Of a stretch of DNA of 64,000 nucleotides, positions 8,058 through 17,042 are shown piece after piece. The stretch is from an uncultured Alphaproteobacteria bacterium (GTDB lineage Bacteria; Pseudomonadota; Alphaproteobacteria; JALCBB01). The DNA lies in NCBI GenBank assembly GCA_958267355.1, contig OY279575.1, positions 1,162,335 through 1,226,334 of the forward strand, written 5' to 3'. Positions within the stretch are counted from its first letter, which is position 1, and every line of letters begins with the position of its first letter. Below the pieces are notes generated by a model. That model saw only the letters and a list, made by a program, of their open reading frames with translations, was not told the origin of the DNA and did no database searches. The translations under genes and the position numbers were made by a program.

Positions 8058-9215
8058 TTAAGAAAAGTATTTGCTGAGCAGAGCGGAATAGATTTCTTGG
8101 CAAGCGGCGAGTTCAGCGAGTGGTACGGCTTCATCAATTTGGTGCATTGTTTTGCCGACGAGTCCGAATTCTACGCATGGGGCTTCTTGCCATAGGAATC
8201 GTGCGTCTGATATTCCGCCGCCTGTAGAAATTTCTGCGCTATTGCCTGTTTTGTCTTTGATGACGCTCAGGAGCAGATCCAGAAAGTCTGACTTGGGCGA
8301 AACGAAGGAGTCACCTGAACGATGCACTTTAACTTCACTATCAGGAGCATAGTGCGCCAATAGTTCTTTGACCTTCGTCTCCAAGGACTCTGCTGTGTGC
8401 AACTCGTTATAGCGAAAGTTTAGTACGAGCCAAGCTTCGGGTGGGACAACATTCCAGGCTTGATTGTCTGTGCCGATCCGCGAGATTTGTACCGTGCTGG
8501 GTTCAAAGTGTTCACTCCCTTGGTCTAGCGGTTCGGCAAGCAAAGCGGCGATAAAGTTATTGAGCCGATGAATCGCGTTATCGGCAAACTGCGGATAGGC
8601 TACATGCCCTTGCTGACCGCGAACAGAAATTTCCATATTTAGCGAGCCGCGTCTTCCGATTTTGACTGTATCCCCCAACTGAGCTACCGAAGTTGGTTCA
8701 CCGACTAGAAAGTGCGACCAAGTTTCGCCTTCTTGGACAAGTGTTTCCATAACTTTCTTGGTGCCGTTCTGTGCTGCCCCTTCTTCGTCTCCTGTGAGCA
8801 ACAGCGACAGCGAGCCGCCTGACAAGCTTTCCTGTTGCAGGAAGCGGGCGACAGCGGCGATGAAACAGGCTACGCCGCCTTTCATATCTACGGCTCCGCG
8901 TCCGATAAGCATTCCGCCTTGTTCTTCAGCCGCAAAGGGCGGAGAAGACCAAGCCGACTCCGCACCTGCGGGTACGACATCTAAGTGTCCTGCGTAGCAT
9001 AGGTGCGGAGTCCCTGTGCCGAGTCGTGCGTATAAGTTATCTACGGCTTCTGCTCCAGTGCCGTAGGGCAAACGGCGGACCGTGAAGCCCAAGGACTCTA
9101 ACCACGCGCAGGCAAGTCCTATGGCTGCTCCTTGGTCGGGCGTTACACTTTCAACGCGGATGAGCTGACGCGCCAAGTCAGCTGCATTGGTAAGCCCTGA
9201 AGCTTTGTCAGACAT
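8058..9215 (-). CDS. dapE: Succinyl-diaminopimelate desuccinylase
   Basis: A 385-residue M20 metallopeptidase that removes succinate from N-succinyl-LL-diaminopimelate in lysine and peptidoglycan synthesis. His77 and Asp79 in YAGHLDVVPAG, Asp110 in GAVDMKGG, and Glu144/Glu145 in TGDEEGAA are the usual metal and catalytic residues. Length is normal. dapD lies directly upstream on the same strand, consistent with a dap cluster; kdsB and pheA follow downstream. Confidence 0.96.
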   Translation of the reverse strand: MSDKASGLTNAADLARQLIRVESVTPDQGAAIGLACAWLESLGFTVRRLPYGTGAEAVDNLYARLGTGTPHLCYAGHLDVVPAGAESAWSSPPFAAEEQGGMLIGRGAVDMKGGVACFIAAVARFLQQESLSGGSLSLLLTGDEEGAAQNGTKKVMETLVQEGETWSHFLVGEPTSVAQLGDTVKIGRRGSLNMEISVRGQQGHVAYPQFADNAIHRLNNFIAALLAEPLDQGSEHFEPSTVQISRIGTDNQAWNVVPPEAWLVLNFRYNELHTAESLETKVKELLAHYAPDSEVKVHRSGDSFVSPKSDFLDLLLSVIKDKTGNSAEISTGGGISDARFLWQEAPCVEFGLVGKTMHQIDEAVPLAELAACQEIYSALLSKYFS

Positions 9216-9287
9216 ATTTAGGCCTTGTGGTGGTGCATTTTTGGGGTTTTGCGGAAGTGCATTTTATGGGTTTGGCTATAACACACT

Positions 9288-9353
9288 TTATGCATCGCGT
9301 AACAGCTTGCTATGCATCGTGCAACAGTTCGTTATGCGTCGCGCAACAGTTCG
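9288..9353 (-). repeat. 22-bp tandem repeat made from the dapD 3' end
   Basis: Three 22-bp units (9288-9309, 9310-9331, 9332-9353). The right-hand unit is the coding end of dapD and starts with its stop (9332-9334); the other two are diverged copies downstream. Each keeps a stop triplet (TAA or TAG on the minus strand), and because 22 is not divisible by three they lie in different frames. Confidence 0.95.
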
Positions 9354-10207
9354 TTGAGGGAAACTTTGGCGCGGGTTTTTTCGTCTACTTGTTTGATGAT
9401 AACTGCACAGTAAAGTGCGGGAGTGGGTTTTCCGTCAGCCCGTGGCTCGGAGGGCAAGGTACCTGGCACGACTACTGAATACGGCGGAATTTCTCCGTAG
9501 GTAATTTCGCCTGTATCGCGGCGGACAATTTTAGTGCTTTTGCCGACAAACACGCCCATAGACAAGACAGCTCCACGGCGGACAATTACGCCTTCTACGA
9601 CTTCTGAGCGGGCGCCAAGAAACACTTCGTCTTCAATAATCACAGGAGCCGCTTGCAAGGGTTCCAACACACCGCCAATTCCTGCGCCCCCTGAGATGTG
9701 GCAATTGGCTCCGACTTGGGCACACGAGCCTACGGTAGCCCAGGTATCAATCATTGTACCGCTACCGACATAGGCTCCGATATTGACGAAGCTGGGCATC
9801 AAGATAACATCAGGAGCCACATAAGAAGCGTAGCGCACCCAACACCCTGGCACGGCACGAAACCCTGCGGTTTTGAATTCTGTTTCGCTCCAGCCTGAGA
9901 ATTTGCTTGGTACTTTGTCCCACCAAGCTGCTGTGCCGCGTTCGGGATGATCCGCTCCGCCTTTCATCAGCACTTCGCCGTGCAGACGAAACGAGAGCAG
10001 AATTGCCATCTTCAGCCAAGCATTCACACGCCAGCCTGACTCAGCGGATTTATCGGGTTCGGCGACACGCAATGTGCCGTCATCTATCAGAGCCAAGGCG
10101 TGATGTATATCGTTCTGCAGCTCGGGTTCGGAAGCAGGATTCAATTCACTGCGTCTTTCCCAAGCGTCTTCAATTCTTTTCTGTGCGGCTTGTGTATCAA
10201 ACGCCAT
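9332..10207 (-). CDS. dapD: Tetrahydrodipicolinate N-succinyltransferase
   Basis: It succinylates tetrahydrodipicolinate, the step before DapE's substrate is made. The protein has the left-handed beta-helix hexapeptide pattern in [18 protein letters not shown] and [32 protein letters not shown] and [14 protein letters not shown] are typical DapD. I chose the ATG at 10207 (291 residues) because AGGAG precedes it and conservation begins there; the frame is open 30 codons further upstream. The C-terminal NELLRDA is part of a tandem repeat. Confidence 0.95.
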   Translation of the reverse strand: MAFDTQAAQKRIEDAWERRSELNPASEPELQNDIHHALALIDDGTLRVAEPDKSAESGWRVNAWLKMAILLSFRLHGEVLMKGGADHPERGTAAWWDKVPSKFSGWSETEFKTAGFRAVPGCWVRYASYVAPDVILMPSFVNIGAYVGSGTMIDTWATVGSCAQVGANCHISGGAGIGGVLEPLQAAPVIIEDEVFLGARSEVVEGVIVRRGAVLSMGVFVGKSTKIVRRDTGEITYGEIPPYSVVVPGTLPSEPRADGKPTPALYCAVIIKQVDEKTRAKVSLNELLRDA

Positions 10208-10264
10208 AAAGACTCTCCTGTGGTTTGTTTGGTGCTTGGTTTTACTTAATGTGTCTTCTGTTCT

Positions 10265-10356
10265 GCGACAAAACTTAGCTTTTGTTTCCCGCGACAAGAT
10301 TTAGCTTTCGTTTCCTGCGACAAGATTTAGCTTTCATTTCCCACGACAAGATTTAA
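10265..10356 (-). repeat. 26-bp tandem repeat covering the nucleotidase stop
   Basis: Units of 26 bp at 10265-10290, 10291-10316 and 10317-10342, plus a partial fourth inside the gene, share GCGACAAGATTTAGCTTT. The stop of the nucleotidase (10327-10329) is in the third unit, so its C-terminal residues VGNES come from repeat sequence. Confidence 0.93.
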
Positions 10357-11055
10357 CAGCATCTGCAAAGAGTGGTTTAAATCTTCGCTTTTGTGGTCAG
10401 CTGCATTTTCGTAGGCACGGTTGCGTTCAAGGTTTGGACTTCCCGCCCCTTCAATCAGCACAGTTACCATACCCAAAGCTTTTGCGGGTACTAGATTCAC
10501 GGCTGAGTCCTCAAACAGAATTACTTCATCGGGCGTGGCGGCGATACGCTTTAGGAATCCATCATAGGCTACTTGTTGTGGTTTTGGTCTCCAGTTGGTT
10601 GCGGCGACATCAAAGATGCAATCTACAAGGTCAAGCAAGTTGAGCTGGCGTAGGACTCGTTCGGCGTGGGCGACAGATGAGTTGGTGAAGATATGCCGTT
10701 TGCCGGGCAGGGCGGCGAGTAGTTTGCGGCGTTCGGCACAGGGTGTGAGTGTTTCTAGCGATACGGCGTGGACCATTCCGAGATATTCTTCGGCGACGAT
10801 TCCGTGGTGTGCGATGAGTCCGCCGAGCGTTGCGCCGTATTTTTTGTGGTATTGGTCGCGCAGGGTTTTTGCTTCGGCGGGATTTAATTCTAGGCGATTT
10901 TCTACATATTGGGCGATACGGTTGCGCACATCGCGGAAGACTCCAGATTTTGGTTCGTAGAGCGTATCGTCTAGGTCAAAGGCCCAGTGTCGCACCTGCC
11001 CGATCTGGGCGTGCAAAGCGGCGGACAAATCAGCGGACAAGAACTCAACCCTCAC
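10327..11055 (-). CDS. HAD-family pyrimidine 5'-nucleotidase
   Basis: A 242-residue haloacid dehalogenase-type phosphatase. The nucleophile motif DLDDTLY is at 27-33, FTNSS provides motif II, WRPKPQ the lysine of motif III, and FEDSAVNL the acidic motif IV. Alphaproteobacterial members beside dapD are annotated as pyrimidine 5'-nucleotidase. The substrate is not fixed by sequence, so the name is by family. It is upstream of dapD on the same strand with a repeat spacer between. Confidence 0.88.
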   Translation of the reverse strand: MRVEFLSADLSAALHAQIGQVRHWAFDLDDTLYEPKSGVFRDVRNRIAQYVENRLELNPAEAKTLRDQYHKKYGATLGGLIAHHGIVAEEYLGMVHAVSLETLTPCAERRKLLAALPGKRHIFTNSSVAHAERVLRQLNLLDLVDCIFDVAATNWRPKPQQVAYDGFLKRIAATPDEVILFEDSAVNLVPAKALGMVTVLIEGAGSPNLERNRAYENAADHKSEDLNHSLQMLLNLVVGNES

Positions 11056-11066
11056 TGTCGGCTTTT

Positions 11067-12071
11067 TTATTTTTTGGCTTCGGATTTTTTTGCTTCGGCG
11101 GGTTTGGGAGCTGTTTTCGGAGATTTTTGCATCACGGCTTCTAGTCGCACGACAGCGGCTTCTTCGGAGATTTTGTATACGGCTCCATATTCGCGAGCGA
11201 GTCGGCTTAGTGCGTGTTGGTACATCTGCCGTTCGCTGAAGGATTGTTCGGGTTGTGCGGGGTCACGCCATAGTTCGCGTACGACTTCTCCGATGGCGAT
11301 GACATCACCTGATTGGATTTTGTTGGTGTATTCCTGTGCGCGTCGTGACCACATGGTGCGTCGCACTCGTGCTTTTCCTGCCAGGATTGTCATTACTTTG
11401 TTCATCACGCCACGCGAGGCGATGGGGCGTAATCCTGTTTCGCTGGCGCGGTCGAAGGGGATACGCATAATCATTCTATCGCCTTCAAATGACACGGCGA
11501 GTAGTTTGATTTTTTTGTTGTTGATGGTGGCGGTTTCTATTTTGACGACTTGTCCGACTCCGTGGCGTGGATAGACGACTGCGTCGCGTTCTTTGAAGTC
11601 GTATTGCTTAACGGGAGTTGGAGCGGGTGCATCCCCTAGCCTTCCCTTCCCTACGGGAGTTTTTGCCGCTACTTTTGCCGCCACTTTTGCTGTGGATTTT
11701 TTTGCGGCGGATTTTTTGGCTGAACTTTTTGGGCTTTCTTTTTTTGGCGGGGCTTTTTTACCTACGGACTTTTTACTTGCGGGTTTTTTAACTGCTGATT
11801 TTTTACCTATGGCTTTTTTACCTACGGTTTTTTTATCTGTGGTTTTTTTATCTGTGGTTTTTTTATCTGTGGTTTTTTTATCTGTGGTTTTTTTATCTGT
11901 GGGTTTAGAAGTTTTTTTCTTTGTTGTGGTTTTTTTGGATGCAGTTTTTTTCCCTGCTACTTTTTTAGCTGGACTTTTTTTGGCAGATTTTTTCTTTGCG
12001 CTTCCTGCTTTAGAGCTACCTTTCTTGGCGGAAGTGCGGCTTGCCTTCTTCTTCACTTTTGCGGCGGACAT
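11067..12071 (-). CDS. carD: CarD-family transcription regulator with long lysine-rich N-terminus
   Basis: The C-terminal part (about 156-325) is a CarD/CdnL domain: FKERDAVVYPRHGVGQV begins the RNA polymerase-interacting module, and MWSRRAQEY lies in the DNA-binding helical part. CarD proteins stabilise open complexes at promoters. The first 155 residues are Lys/Ala/Ser-rich like histone H1 tails, with five TDKKT units at about 58-82 encoded by 15-bp repeats. Typical alphaproteobacterial CarD has about 170 residues, so this one is nearly doubled. The start overlaps the fdxA stop by one base (TAATG), indicating co-translation. Confidence 0.93.
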   Translation of the reverse strand: MSAAKVKKKASRTSAKKGSSKAGSAKKKSAKKSPAKKVAGKKTASKKTTTKKKTSKPTDKKTTDKKTTDKKTTDKKTTDKKTVGKKAIGKKSAVKKPASKKSVGKKAPPKKESPKSSAKKSAAKKSTAKVAAKVAAKTPVGKGRLGDAPAPTPVKQYDFKERDAVVYPRHGVGQVVKIETATINNKKIKLLAVSFEGDRMIMRIPFDRASETGLRPIASRGVMNKVMTILAGKARVRRTMWSRRAQEYTNKIQSGDVIAIGEVVRELWRDPAQPEQSFSERQMYQHALSRLAREYGAVYKISEEAAVVRLEAVMQKSPKTAPKPAEAKKSEAKK

Positions 12072-12412
12072 TATTGGTCTCCTGTGCCGGGTTCTTGGCT
12101 AAAGAATTTGTTGAACTTGTCTTGTTCTTCCATAAAATTGTCGGCGTCGGCGGGCGCGTCTTTTTTGCGGGTGATGTTTGGCCAGGTTTCGGAGAATTGG
12201 CGATTATGTTCCAGCCATTTTTCGGCTTCGGGTTCGGTGTCGGGCAGGATTGCCCGTGGCGGGCACTCGGGTTCACAGACTCCGCAGTCTATGCACTCGT
12301 CTGGATGGATGACAAGCATATTTTCTCCTTCGTAGAAGCAATCTACGGGACAAACCTCCACGCAATCCATATACTTGCAGCGGATACAGGCTTCGGTGAC
12401 GATGTAGGTCAT
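12071..12412 (-). CDS. fdxA: Seven-iron ferredoxin
   Basis: A 113-residue 7Fe ferredoxin. From the ATG at 12412, Cys9, Cys17 and Cys50 fit the 3Fe-4S cluster and Cys21, Cys40, Cys43 and Cys46 the 4Fe-4S cluster, the spacing of Azotobacter ferredoxin I. The longer reading frame upstream is not conserved-looking. It donates electrons at low potential; the partner is unknown. Pairing with a CarD gene is common in alphaproteobacteria. Confidence 0.95.
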   Translation of the reverse strand: MTYIVTEACIRCKYMDCVEVCPVDCFYEGENMLVIHPDECIDCGVCEPECPPRAILPDTEPEAEKWLEHNRQFSETWPNITRKKDAPADADNFMEEQDKFNKFFSQEPGTGDQ

Positions 12413-12453
12413 TGGGCTTCTGGCGGGGGGGATTTGTGAAGGTAGCGTAGGGC

Positions 12454-12481
12454 TTGCAAAGGCGGTGTGGCTTACTATATC
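12454..12481 (+). promoter_or_regulatory. Possible sigma70-type promoter for htpG
   Basis: TTGCAA (12454-12459) and TATATC (12476-12481) are 16 bp apart in the fdxA-htpG divergent spacer. Both elements match consensus only partly, and a heat-shock sigma32 site was not recognised. Confidence 0.3.
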
Positions 12482-12582
12482 TAATTCGTCTAGCAATTGG
12501 AATTCACGCCGCTATGGTTTTCTAACATTTGGCTACGGCTTTCTTGGTACTTTCTAAAACGACAGGCTTAGAGACAGGTTTT

Positions 12583-14556
12583 ATGACTTCTGAACCCGAG
12601 ACACAAAAGCAAGGTTCTGAACGCCACTCCTTTGGAGCGGAAGTGGGTAGCTTGCTGAACCTTGTTGCTAACTCGCTTTACTCAAACCGCGATATTTTTC
12701 TGCGGGAGTTGGTATCCAATGCTTCTGATGCATGCGAGCGTTTGCGTTGGGAGTCTTTAACCCAGCCTGAGCTACTTGATGAAAACAGCGAGCTGACCAT
12801 TGACCTTGAAACGGATCTTGAGCGTGGAGTTTTGATTGTCCGCGACAATGGTATCGGTATGGAGCGTGAAGATTTGATTGCCAACTTGGGCAGCATTGCT
12901 CGCAGTGGTACGGGGCATTTTCTGCGTACTGTCCGTGAAAATAAAACTGCTGACGTGCCAGAGCTGATTGGCAGGTTTGGTGTGGGATTTTATTCGGCTT
13001 TGATGGTGGCGACTCCGATTGAAGTGCATACCCGTCGTGCAGCGAGCCAGCAGGGATGGTTTTGGCGTAGCACGGGTGGCGAAGAATATGAAATTGCTCC
13101 TGACAAGAACGCGCAGGCTCGTGGCACGGAAATTACTCTACACCTTGCCGAAGATGCGAAAGAATACTTAGAGCAGCCGCGTCTTGAACATATTTTGCGT
13201 GAGTGGTGTGACCATATTGCTTTTCCTGTGCGTTTGAATGGCAGGCGTATTAACAGCGAAGATGCGCTTTGGCGGCGTGACAAAGGCGATATTCAAGAAG
13301 CACAATACGAGTCCTTCTACCGCCACATCTCGGGCAATCTGGATACCCCGTGGCGGCATTTACATATCCGTGGTGAGGGATTGGTTTCCTTTACTGCCTT
13401 GCTCTATGTGCCGACTCTGCGTCCATTTGACTTGTATGATCCTGCTCGTGCGACGCATGTGCGGCTTTATGTGCGGCGTATTTTTATCTCTGAAGGAAAT
13501 CACGGGCTTCTGCCGCAATGGTTGCGTTTTATCCGTGGTGTTGTGGATAGCGAAGATTTGCCGCTGAATGTGTCGCGTGAGACTCTGCAAGCTGATAAAT
13601 CTGTGTTGCACTTGCGGGAAGCCCTGACAGGAAGACTCCTACAAGATTGGGAAGCACACGCCGCCCAAGACCCTGCTGACTTTAACGATTTCTGGGATAC
13701 CTTCGGTGCGGTTATCAAGGAAGGAATTTATGAAGATGAAAAATTCCGTAGCCGCTTGCTTGCCTTGGCGCGTTTTGCGACGACTCACACTTTACAGGCA
13801 GACACTGTACAGCCAGACACCTTACAAGCAGACACTGTACAAACAAACACTGTACAAACAAGCGAAGCGACAGAAGATAGGGATGCAACCCGCCTGACGA
13901 GTCTTGCTGATTATGTGAGTCGCATGCAGGAAGGACAAGAAGCCATTTGGTATGTGACGGGCGATGAAATTTCGCGACTGGCGAAGAATCCGCGTTTGGA
14001 GGGATTAATCGCCCGTGGCGAAGAAGTGCTACTGCTCACGGATGGTATTGACGAATTTTGGCCACAGCTTTTCGGAGTCCATGGCAGCGATACCTTTATG
14101 GGGCATCAACTGCGTTCTGTGAGCGAAGCGACAGCGGAGGCAAACCCTGACCTACCAGAAGACACGAAAGCTTCGGAGGCGAGTCCGCAGGTGCAAGACT
14201 TGGTGCGGCGTCTGAACGACTCCTTATCGGGAGCGGTTAAAGAAGTGCGGGAATCAAAAAGCTTGAATGCAAGTGCTGTCTGTCTGGTGGCGGGCGAAGG
14301 CGATATGGACTTCAACTTAGAGCGTATGTTGCGGCTTAATAACAAGCTTGACACTCCGCCGCTTCGTATCTTGGAGGTTAACCCGACTCATCCGTTGATT
14401 GTCCGCCTTGCTGAATCGCCGCCGCGTGAAGGCGAGTCTTTTAGCAACGCCGCGCATACCTTGCTAGAGCTGGCACGGATTGCTGAATATGGTGCGCCTT
14501 CTGACCCTGTGCGGTTTTCGTCGGCGATTACGGACTTGCTTGGCAAATCGCTTTAG
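12583..14556 (+). CDS. htpG: Chaperone HtpG (Hsp90)
   Basis: A bacterial Hsp90 of about 657 residues. The ATP-binding domain shows ELVSNASDA, DNGIGM and GRFGVGFYSALM; the middle domain shows LPLNVSRETLQ; the C-terminal dimerisation domain follows. I chose the ATG at 12583 because the family N-terminus (HSFGAEVGSLLNLVANSLYS) begins soon after; a TTG at 12529 would add 18 unconserved residues. A Thr/Gln/Asp-rich repeat (DTLQADTVQTNTVQ) at about 13795-13862, built on 15-bp units, is inserted in the middle domain-C-terminal linker. Confidence 0.95.
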   Translation: MTSEPETQKQGSERHSFGAEVGSLLNLVANSLYSNRDIFLRELVSNASDACERLRWESLTQPELLDENSELTIDLETDLERGVLIVRDNGIGMEREDLIANLGSIARSGTGHFLRTVRENKTADVPELIGRFGVGFYSALMVATPIEVHTRRAASQQGWFWRSTGGEEYEIAPDKNAQARGTEITLHLAEDAKEYLEQPRLEHILREWCDHIAFPVRLNGRRINSEDALWRRDKGDIQEAQYESFYRHISGNLDTPWRHLHIRGEGLVSFTALLYVPTLRPFDLYDPARATHVRLYVRRIFISEGNHGLLPQWLRFIRGVVDSEDLPLNVSRETLQADKSVLHLREALTGRLLQDWEAHAAQDPADFNDFWDTFGAVIKEGIYEDEKFRSRLLALARFATTHTLQADTVQPDTLQADTVQTNTVQTSEATEDRDATRLTSLADYVSRMQEGQEAIWYVTGDEISRLAKNPRLEGLIARGEEVLLLTDGIDEFWPQLFGVHGSDTFMGHQLRSVSEATAEANPDLPEDTKASEASPQVQDLVRRLNDSLSGAVKEVRESKSLNASAVCLVAGEGDMDFNLERMLRLNNKLDTPPLRILEVNPTHPLIVRLAESPPREGESFSNAAHTLLELARIAEYGAPSDPVRFSSAITDLLGKSL

Positions 14557-14587
14557 CGGCTCAGCGGTTTGCGACTACTTCCCTTCC

Positions 14588-14667
14588 TGCGACTAGCGGG
14601 TTGCAACTATTCCCTGCGACTAACGAGTCGCAATTTTGTACTACGACTAGCGGGTTGCGATAATCCG
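14588..14667 (-). repeat. 27-bp tandem repeat covering the folD stop
   Basis: Units at 14588-14614, 14615-14641 and 14642-14667 share GCGACTAGCGGGTTGC. An older, diverged unit lies at 14562-14587, next to the htpG stop. The folD stop (14647-14649) is in the right-hand unit, so its last residues IIATR are repeat-derived. Confidence 0.9.
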
Positions 14668-15543
14668 TGGAGTGCAGGCGGGGTCAGCGAGTCCTTTCCG
14701 CCGACAAGCGGCAGTCAAAGTATTCACCAGCAGACAGGCGATTGTCATCGGACCAACTCCACCTGGCACGGGCGTAATTGCCCGTGCTACTTCCTTAGCT
14801 TCGTCAAAAGCCACATCGCCGACGATCTTGCCATTGTCTAGGCGATTGATTCCGACATCTATAACAACACCGCCAGGTTTGATTTGGTCTCCACCGATAA
14901 GCTTGGGGCGACCTGCGGCGACGACCAACAGGTCAGCACGGCGGGTGTGGGCGGAAATATCAGCCGTTGCCGAATGGACTACCGTCACGGTGGCACGACG
15001 CGAGATAAGCAACTGCACCATTGGCTTACCGACAATATTGCTGCGGCCTACGACAACGGATTCAACTCCGTCTATTTTTTCAAACTGCCGCTCTGCCATA
15101 ATCAAGCAGCCAAGCGGAGTGCAAGGCACTAAAGCTTGCAACCCTGTTGCTAATCTTCCTGCATTGACGGGATGAAATCCATCTACATCTTTTTCGGGCG
15201 AGATTGCATTTAGCACTCGTGCTGAGTCAATCTGTGACGGCAGGGGGAGTTGCACTAGAATTCCGTCTACTGCTTCGTCTTTGTTGAGTCTATCTACAAG
15301 GGCGAGCAGTTCGGCTTCTTCGGTTTCGGCGGACAGTCTGTGTTCAAACGACTCCAAGCCTGCTTTTTGTGTGCGCCGTACCTTGTTGCGGACATAGATT
15401 TCACTGGCGGGATCGGCTCCGACTAGAACAGCGGCGAGTCCTGGTGCGCGACCGACTCGTTTTTTGAAGTTAGCGGTTTCTTCGGCGACTTTTTCGTCCA
15501 AGGTGGCGGCGATGGATTTTCCGTCAATTAGTTGTGCTGTCAT
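14647..15543 (-). CDS. folD: Bifunctional methylene-tetrahydrofolate dehydrogenase/cyclohydrolase
   Basis: FolD interconverts 5,10-methylene- and 10-formyl-tetrahydrofolate with [17 protein letters not shown] carries the catalytic lysine; [21 protein letters not shown] and [13 protein letters not shown] are the classic motifs. Length 298 is near normal, with a short C-terminal tail ([11 protein letters not shown]) that runs into the tandem repeat. It supplies the formyl donor for Fmt and handles one-carbon units released by sarcosine oxidase, both encoded nearby. Confidence 0.96.
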   Translation of the reverse strand: MTAQLIDGKSIAATLDEKVAEETANFKKRVGRAPGLAAVLVGADPASEIYVRNKVRRTQKAGLESFEHRLSAETEEAELLALVDRLNKDEAVDGILVQLPLPSQIDSARVLNAISPEKDVDGFHPVNAGRLATGLQALVPCTPLGCLIMAERQFEKIDGVESVVVGRSNIVGKPMVQLLISRRATVTVVHSATADISAHTRRADLLVVAAGRPKLIGGDQIKPGGVVIDVGINRLDNGKIVGDVAFDEAKEVARAITPVPGGVGPMTIACLLVNTLTAACRRKGLADPACTPRIIATR

Positions 15544-15611
15544 GGGTGTAATCTTTCTGTGTTGGTTTTTTGGTTTGTGGGTTTTGTTGGCTTGCGAAAT
15601 GGAAGAAATAG

Positions 15612-16145
15612 TTAGATACGCAAAATTTCTTCTTGTTTTTCACTTCCCCTTTGGTTTTCTGTGGTTTGTCCTGTGGCTTGTCCTGTGCTTTGCCCTGTGG
15701 CTTGTGCACCTTGCGTGGTCTGGGAGGCAAGAGCTGTTGCCAAATCGGTTTTGCTTAGGGCAACGGCTTGGGCGACGAAGCCATCTAAGATTTCTGCTAA
15801 TGATTCTGCGTCTAATCGGGTTAGGGGCAGAGCCATCATCAGCAACGGAGTCCCTGTTTCTTGGCTGATGGCTAGACTGGCTCCTGCGAGATGTTCTAGG
15901 GCGGCGTTTAGGGTGCGACGCAGGGTGGTTTCGTCCCAGTGGGCGGGAGCTTGCAAGGGGGCATAGACGTACAGCCAGCCGCCAGCGCGAGCTTCTAGCT
16001 CCACTTCTACCTGCTCGCTATCCTCGCCAAAGGACAGGCATGCCCGCCCATCTTCTACTGCCAGCTCGTTGAGCGACAGGGTTTTGGCTAGGGCTTTATA
16101 GAGCTCTGTAGCGTGGTTGAAGGTTTCTGGCTCTGATAGTTCCAC
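15612..16145 (-). CDS. CesT-like type III secretion chaperone
   Basis: A 177-residue acidic protein with the alpha-beta pattern of class I T3SS chaperones: an N-terminal helix, strands around [20 protein letters not shown], then [10 protein letters not shown] and a C-terminal helix rich in Leu. It ends with a TGQ-repeat linker and the tail EEILRI, similar to tails of two other chaperones here. It is the last gene of the unit containing sctX and sctY. Its cargo may be one of the neighbouring paralogous proteins, but this is inference. Confidence 0.7.
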   Translation of the reverse strand: MELSEPETFNHATELYKALAKTLSLNELAVEDGRACLSFGEDSEQVEVELEARAGGWLYVYAPLQAPAHWDETTLRRTLNAALEHLAGASLAISQETGTPLLMMALPLTRLDAESLAEILDGFVAQAVALSKTDLATALASQTTQGAQATGQSTGQATGQTTENQRGSEKQEEILRI

Positions 16146-16197
16146 GGGTGGTCTTGGAAGGCGTTGTAGGGGGCTTACAAGCCGCTACAGGCGCAGT

Positions 16198-16605
16198 TTA
16201 TACAGGAGCTGGCGTACCTGCAAACTCCTGCCTGTCTGGCGATAGGCTAGGTGATTCGCCAGTTGATACGCTAGGTGATTGGCTAGGCGTAGGTGATTCG
16301 CTAGTTGATACGGCTTCTACGGGGGTGCGAGCGGCTACTTCTAGGCGGCGGGCTTCTAGGCGGGCGATGGCGGAGTGGTCTGCTGGGGTTTCGGCGACAG
16401 CTCGCAGTTGGGCGAGTTCTGTGCCTACGCCTTCGGTGGAGCCTTGGCAGAGCCGTGCGTAGACGAAGCCCATTCGGGCTTGGTGGTCTGTGGTGTCTAG
16501 TGTGAGTAGCAGGGCGTAGAGTGGCTCGGCGGTGGCGTGGCGGTTATAGCGCAGGTATGTCCAGGCGAGCTGGCGTAGTAGTGCGCGGTGTGCGTCCGCC
16601 AACAT
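16198..16605 (-). CDS. sctY: YscY-like type III secretion chaperone
   Basis: A 135-residue protein with TPR-like helices in its first 95 residues (RQLAWTYLRYNRHATAEPLY and similar), followed by a Ser/Thr/Pro-rich tail. Size, TPR fold and position directly after an YscX-like gene match YscY, which binds YscX and helps assembly of the export gate SctV in Yersinia. Its start codon overlaps the sctX stop by one base. Another small TPR chaperone is possible, but the pair makes SctY more likely. Confidence 0.65.
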   Translation of the reverse strand: MLADAHRALLRQLAWTYLRYNRHATAEPLYALLLTLDTTDHQARMGFVYARLCQGSTEGVGTELAQLRAVAETPADHSAIARLEARRLEVAARTPVEAVSTSESPTPSQSPSVSTGESPSLSPDRQEFAGTPAPV

Positions 16606-17042
16606 CAGCAGGAAATTAATTGTTTGCGCCGTGACTCGGCATCGGCGGCTAGGTCTTGGGCGTGGGCGATGGAGTCCCGTGCGGCGGCAAGGACTTGCTG
16701 GCTTACTTGTGTGGCTACGCTATCGCTGGATAGATCATCCAGTGCGTTTGTGATTTCGTTGAAGGCTTGGGTTCTGCCTTGAGGGGTTAGCAGGTTTCGG
16801 TGTGCGGGTGGCGGACGCAACAGAGCCAAAACCTGCGGATCCAGATGCGGATTTGCTGACTCAGGAAACGGCGAGCGGACTTCTGAAGGGCTTGGTAGAA
16901 GTGGGCGGTGTTGCCATGGGTTTGCTTTACGAAAGAAAACATCGCGCTCTTCTTCGCGGGCGCGTTGAACTGCGTCTTCTGTGGCACGGGAGCGGGCACT
17001 ACCGACTGGCCCTGTTTCTGCTCCTGTGGTGATATCGCTCAT
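16605..17042 (-). CDS. sctX: YscX-like type III secretion protein
   Basis: A 145-residue protein. The stretch NPHLDPQVLALLRPP followed by LLTPQGRTQAFNEITNALDDL resembles the YscX C-terminal half (EPHLERLYP, then a helix with RRELDTL). YscX is an early secreted component that needs YscY. The gene overlaps its upstream neighbour by four bases (ATGA) and sctY by one, indicating tight translational coupling. Similarity was judged by eye, so I keep moderate confidence. Confidence 0.6.
   Translation of the reverse strand: MSDITTGAETGPVGSARSRATEDAVQRAREEERDVFFRKANPWQHRPLLPSPSEVRSPFPESANPHLDPQVLALLRPPPAHRNLLTPQGRTQAFNEITNALDDLSSDSVATQVSQQVLAAARDSIAHAQDLAADAESRRKQLISC

Noticed and set aside
11593..12102. 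Plus-strand open frame of 169 codons, hydrophobic and Phe/Leu-rich
   Set aside because: It is the antisense of the Lys-rich carD region; AAG/AAA repeats read backwards give Phe/Leu runs.
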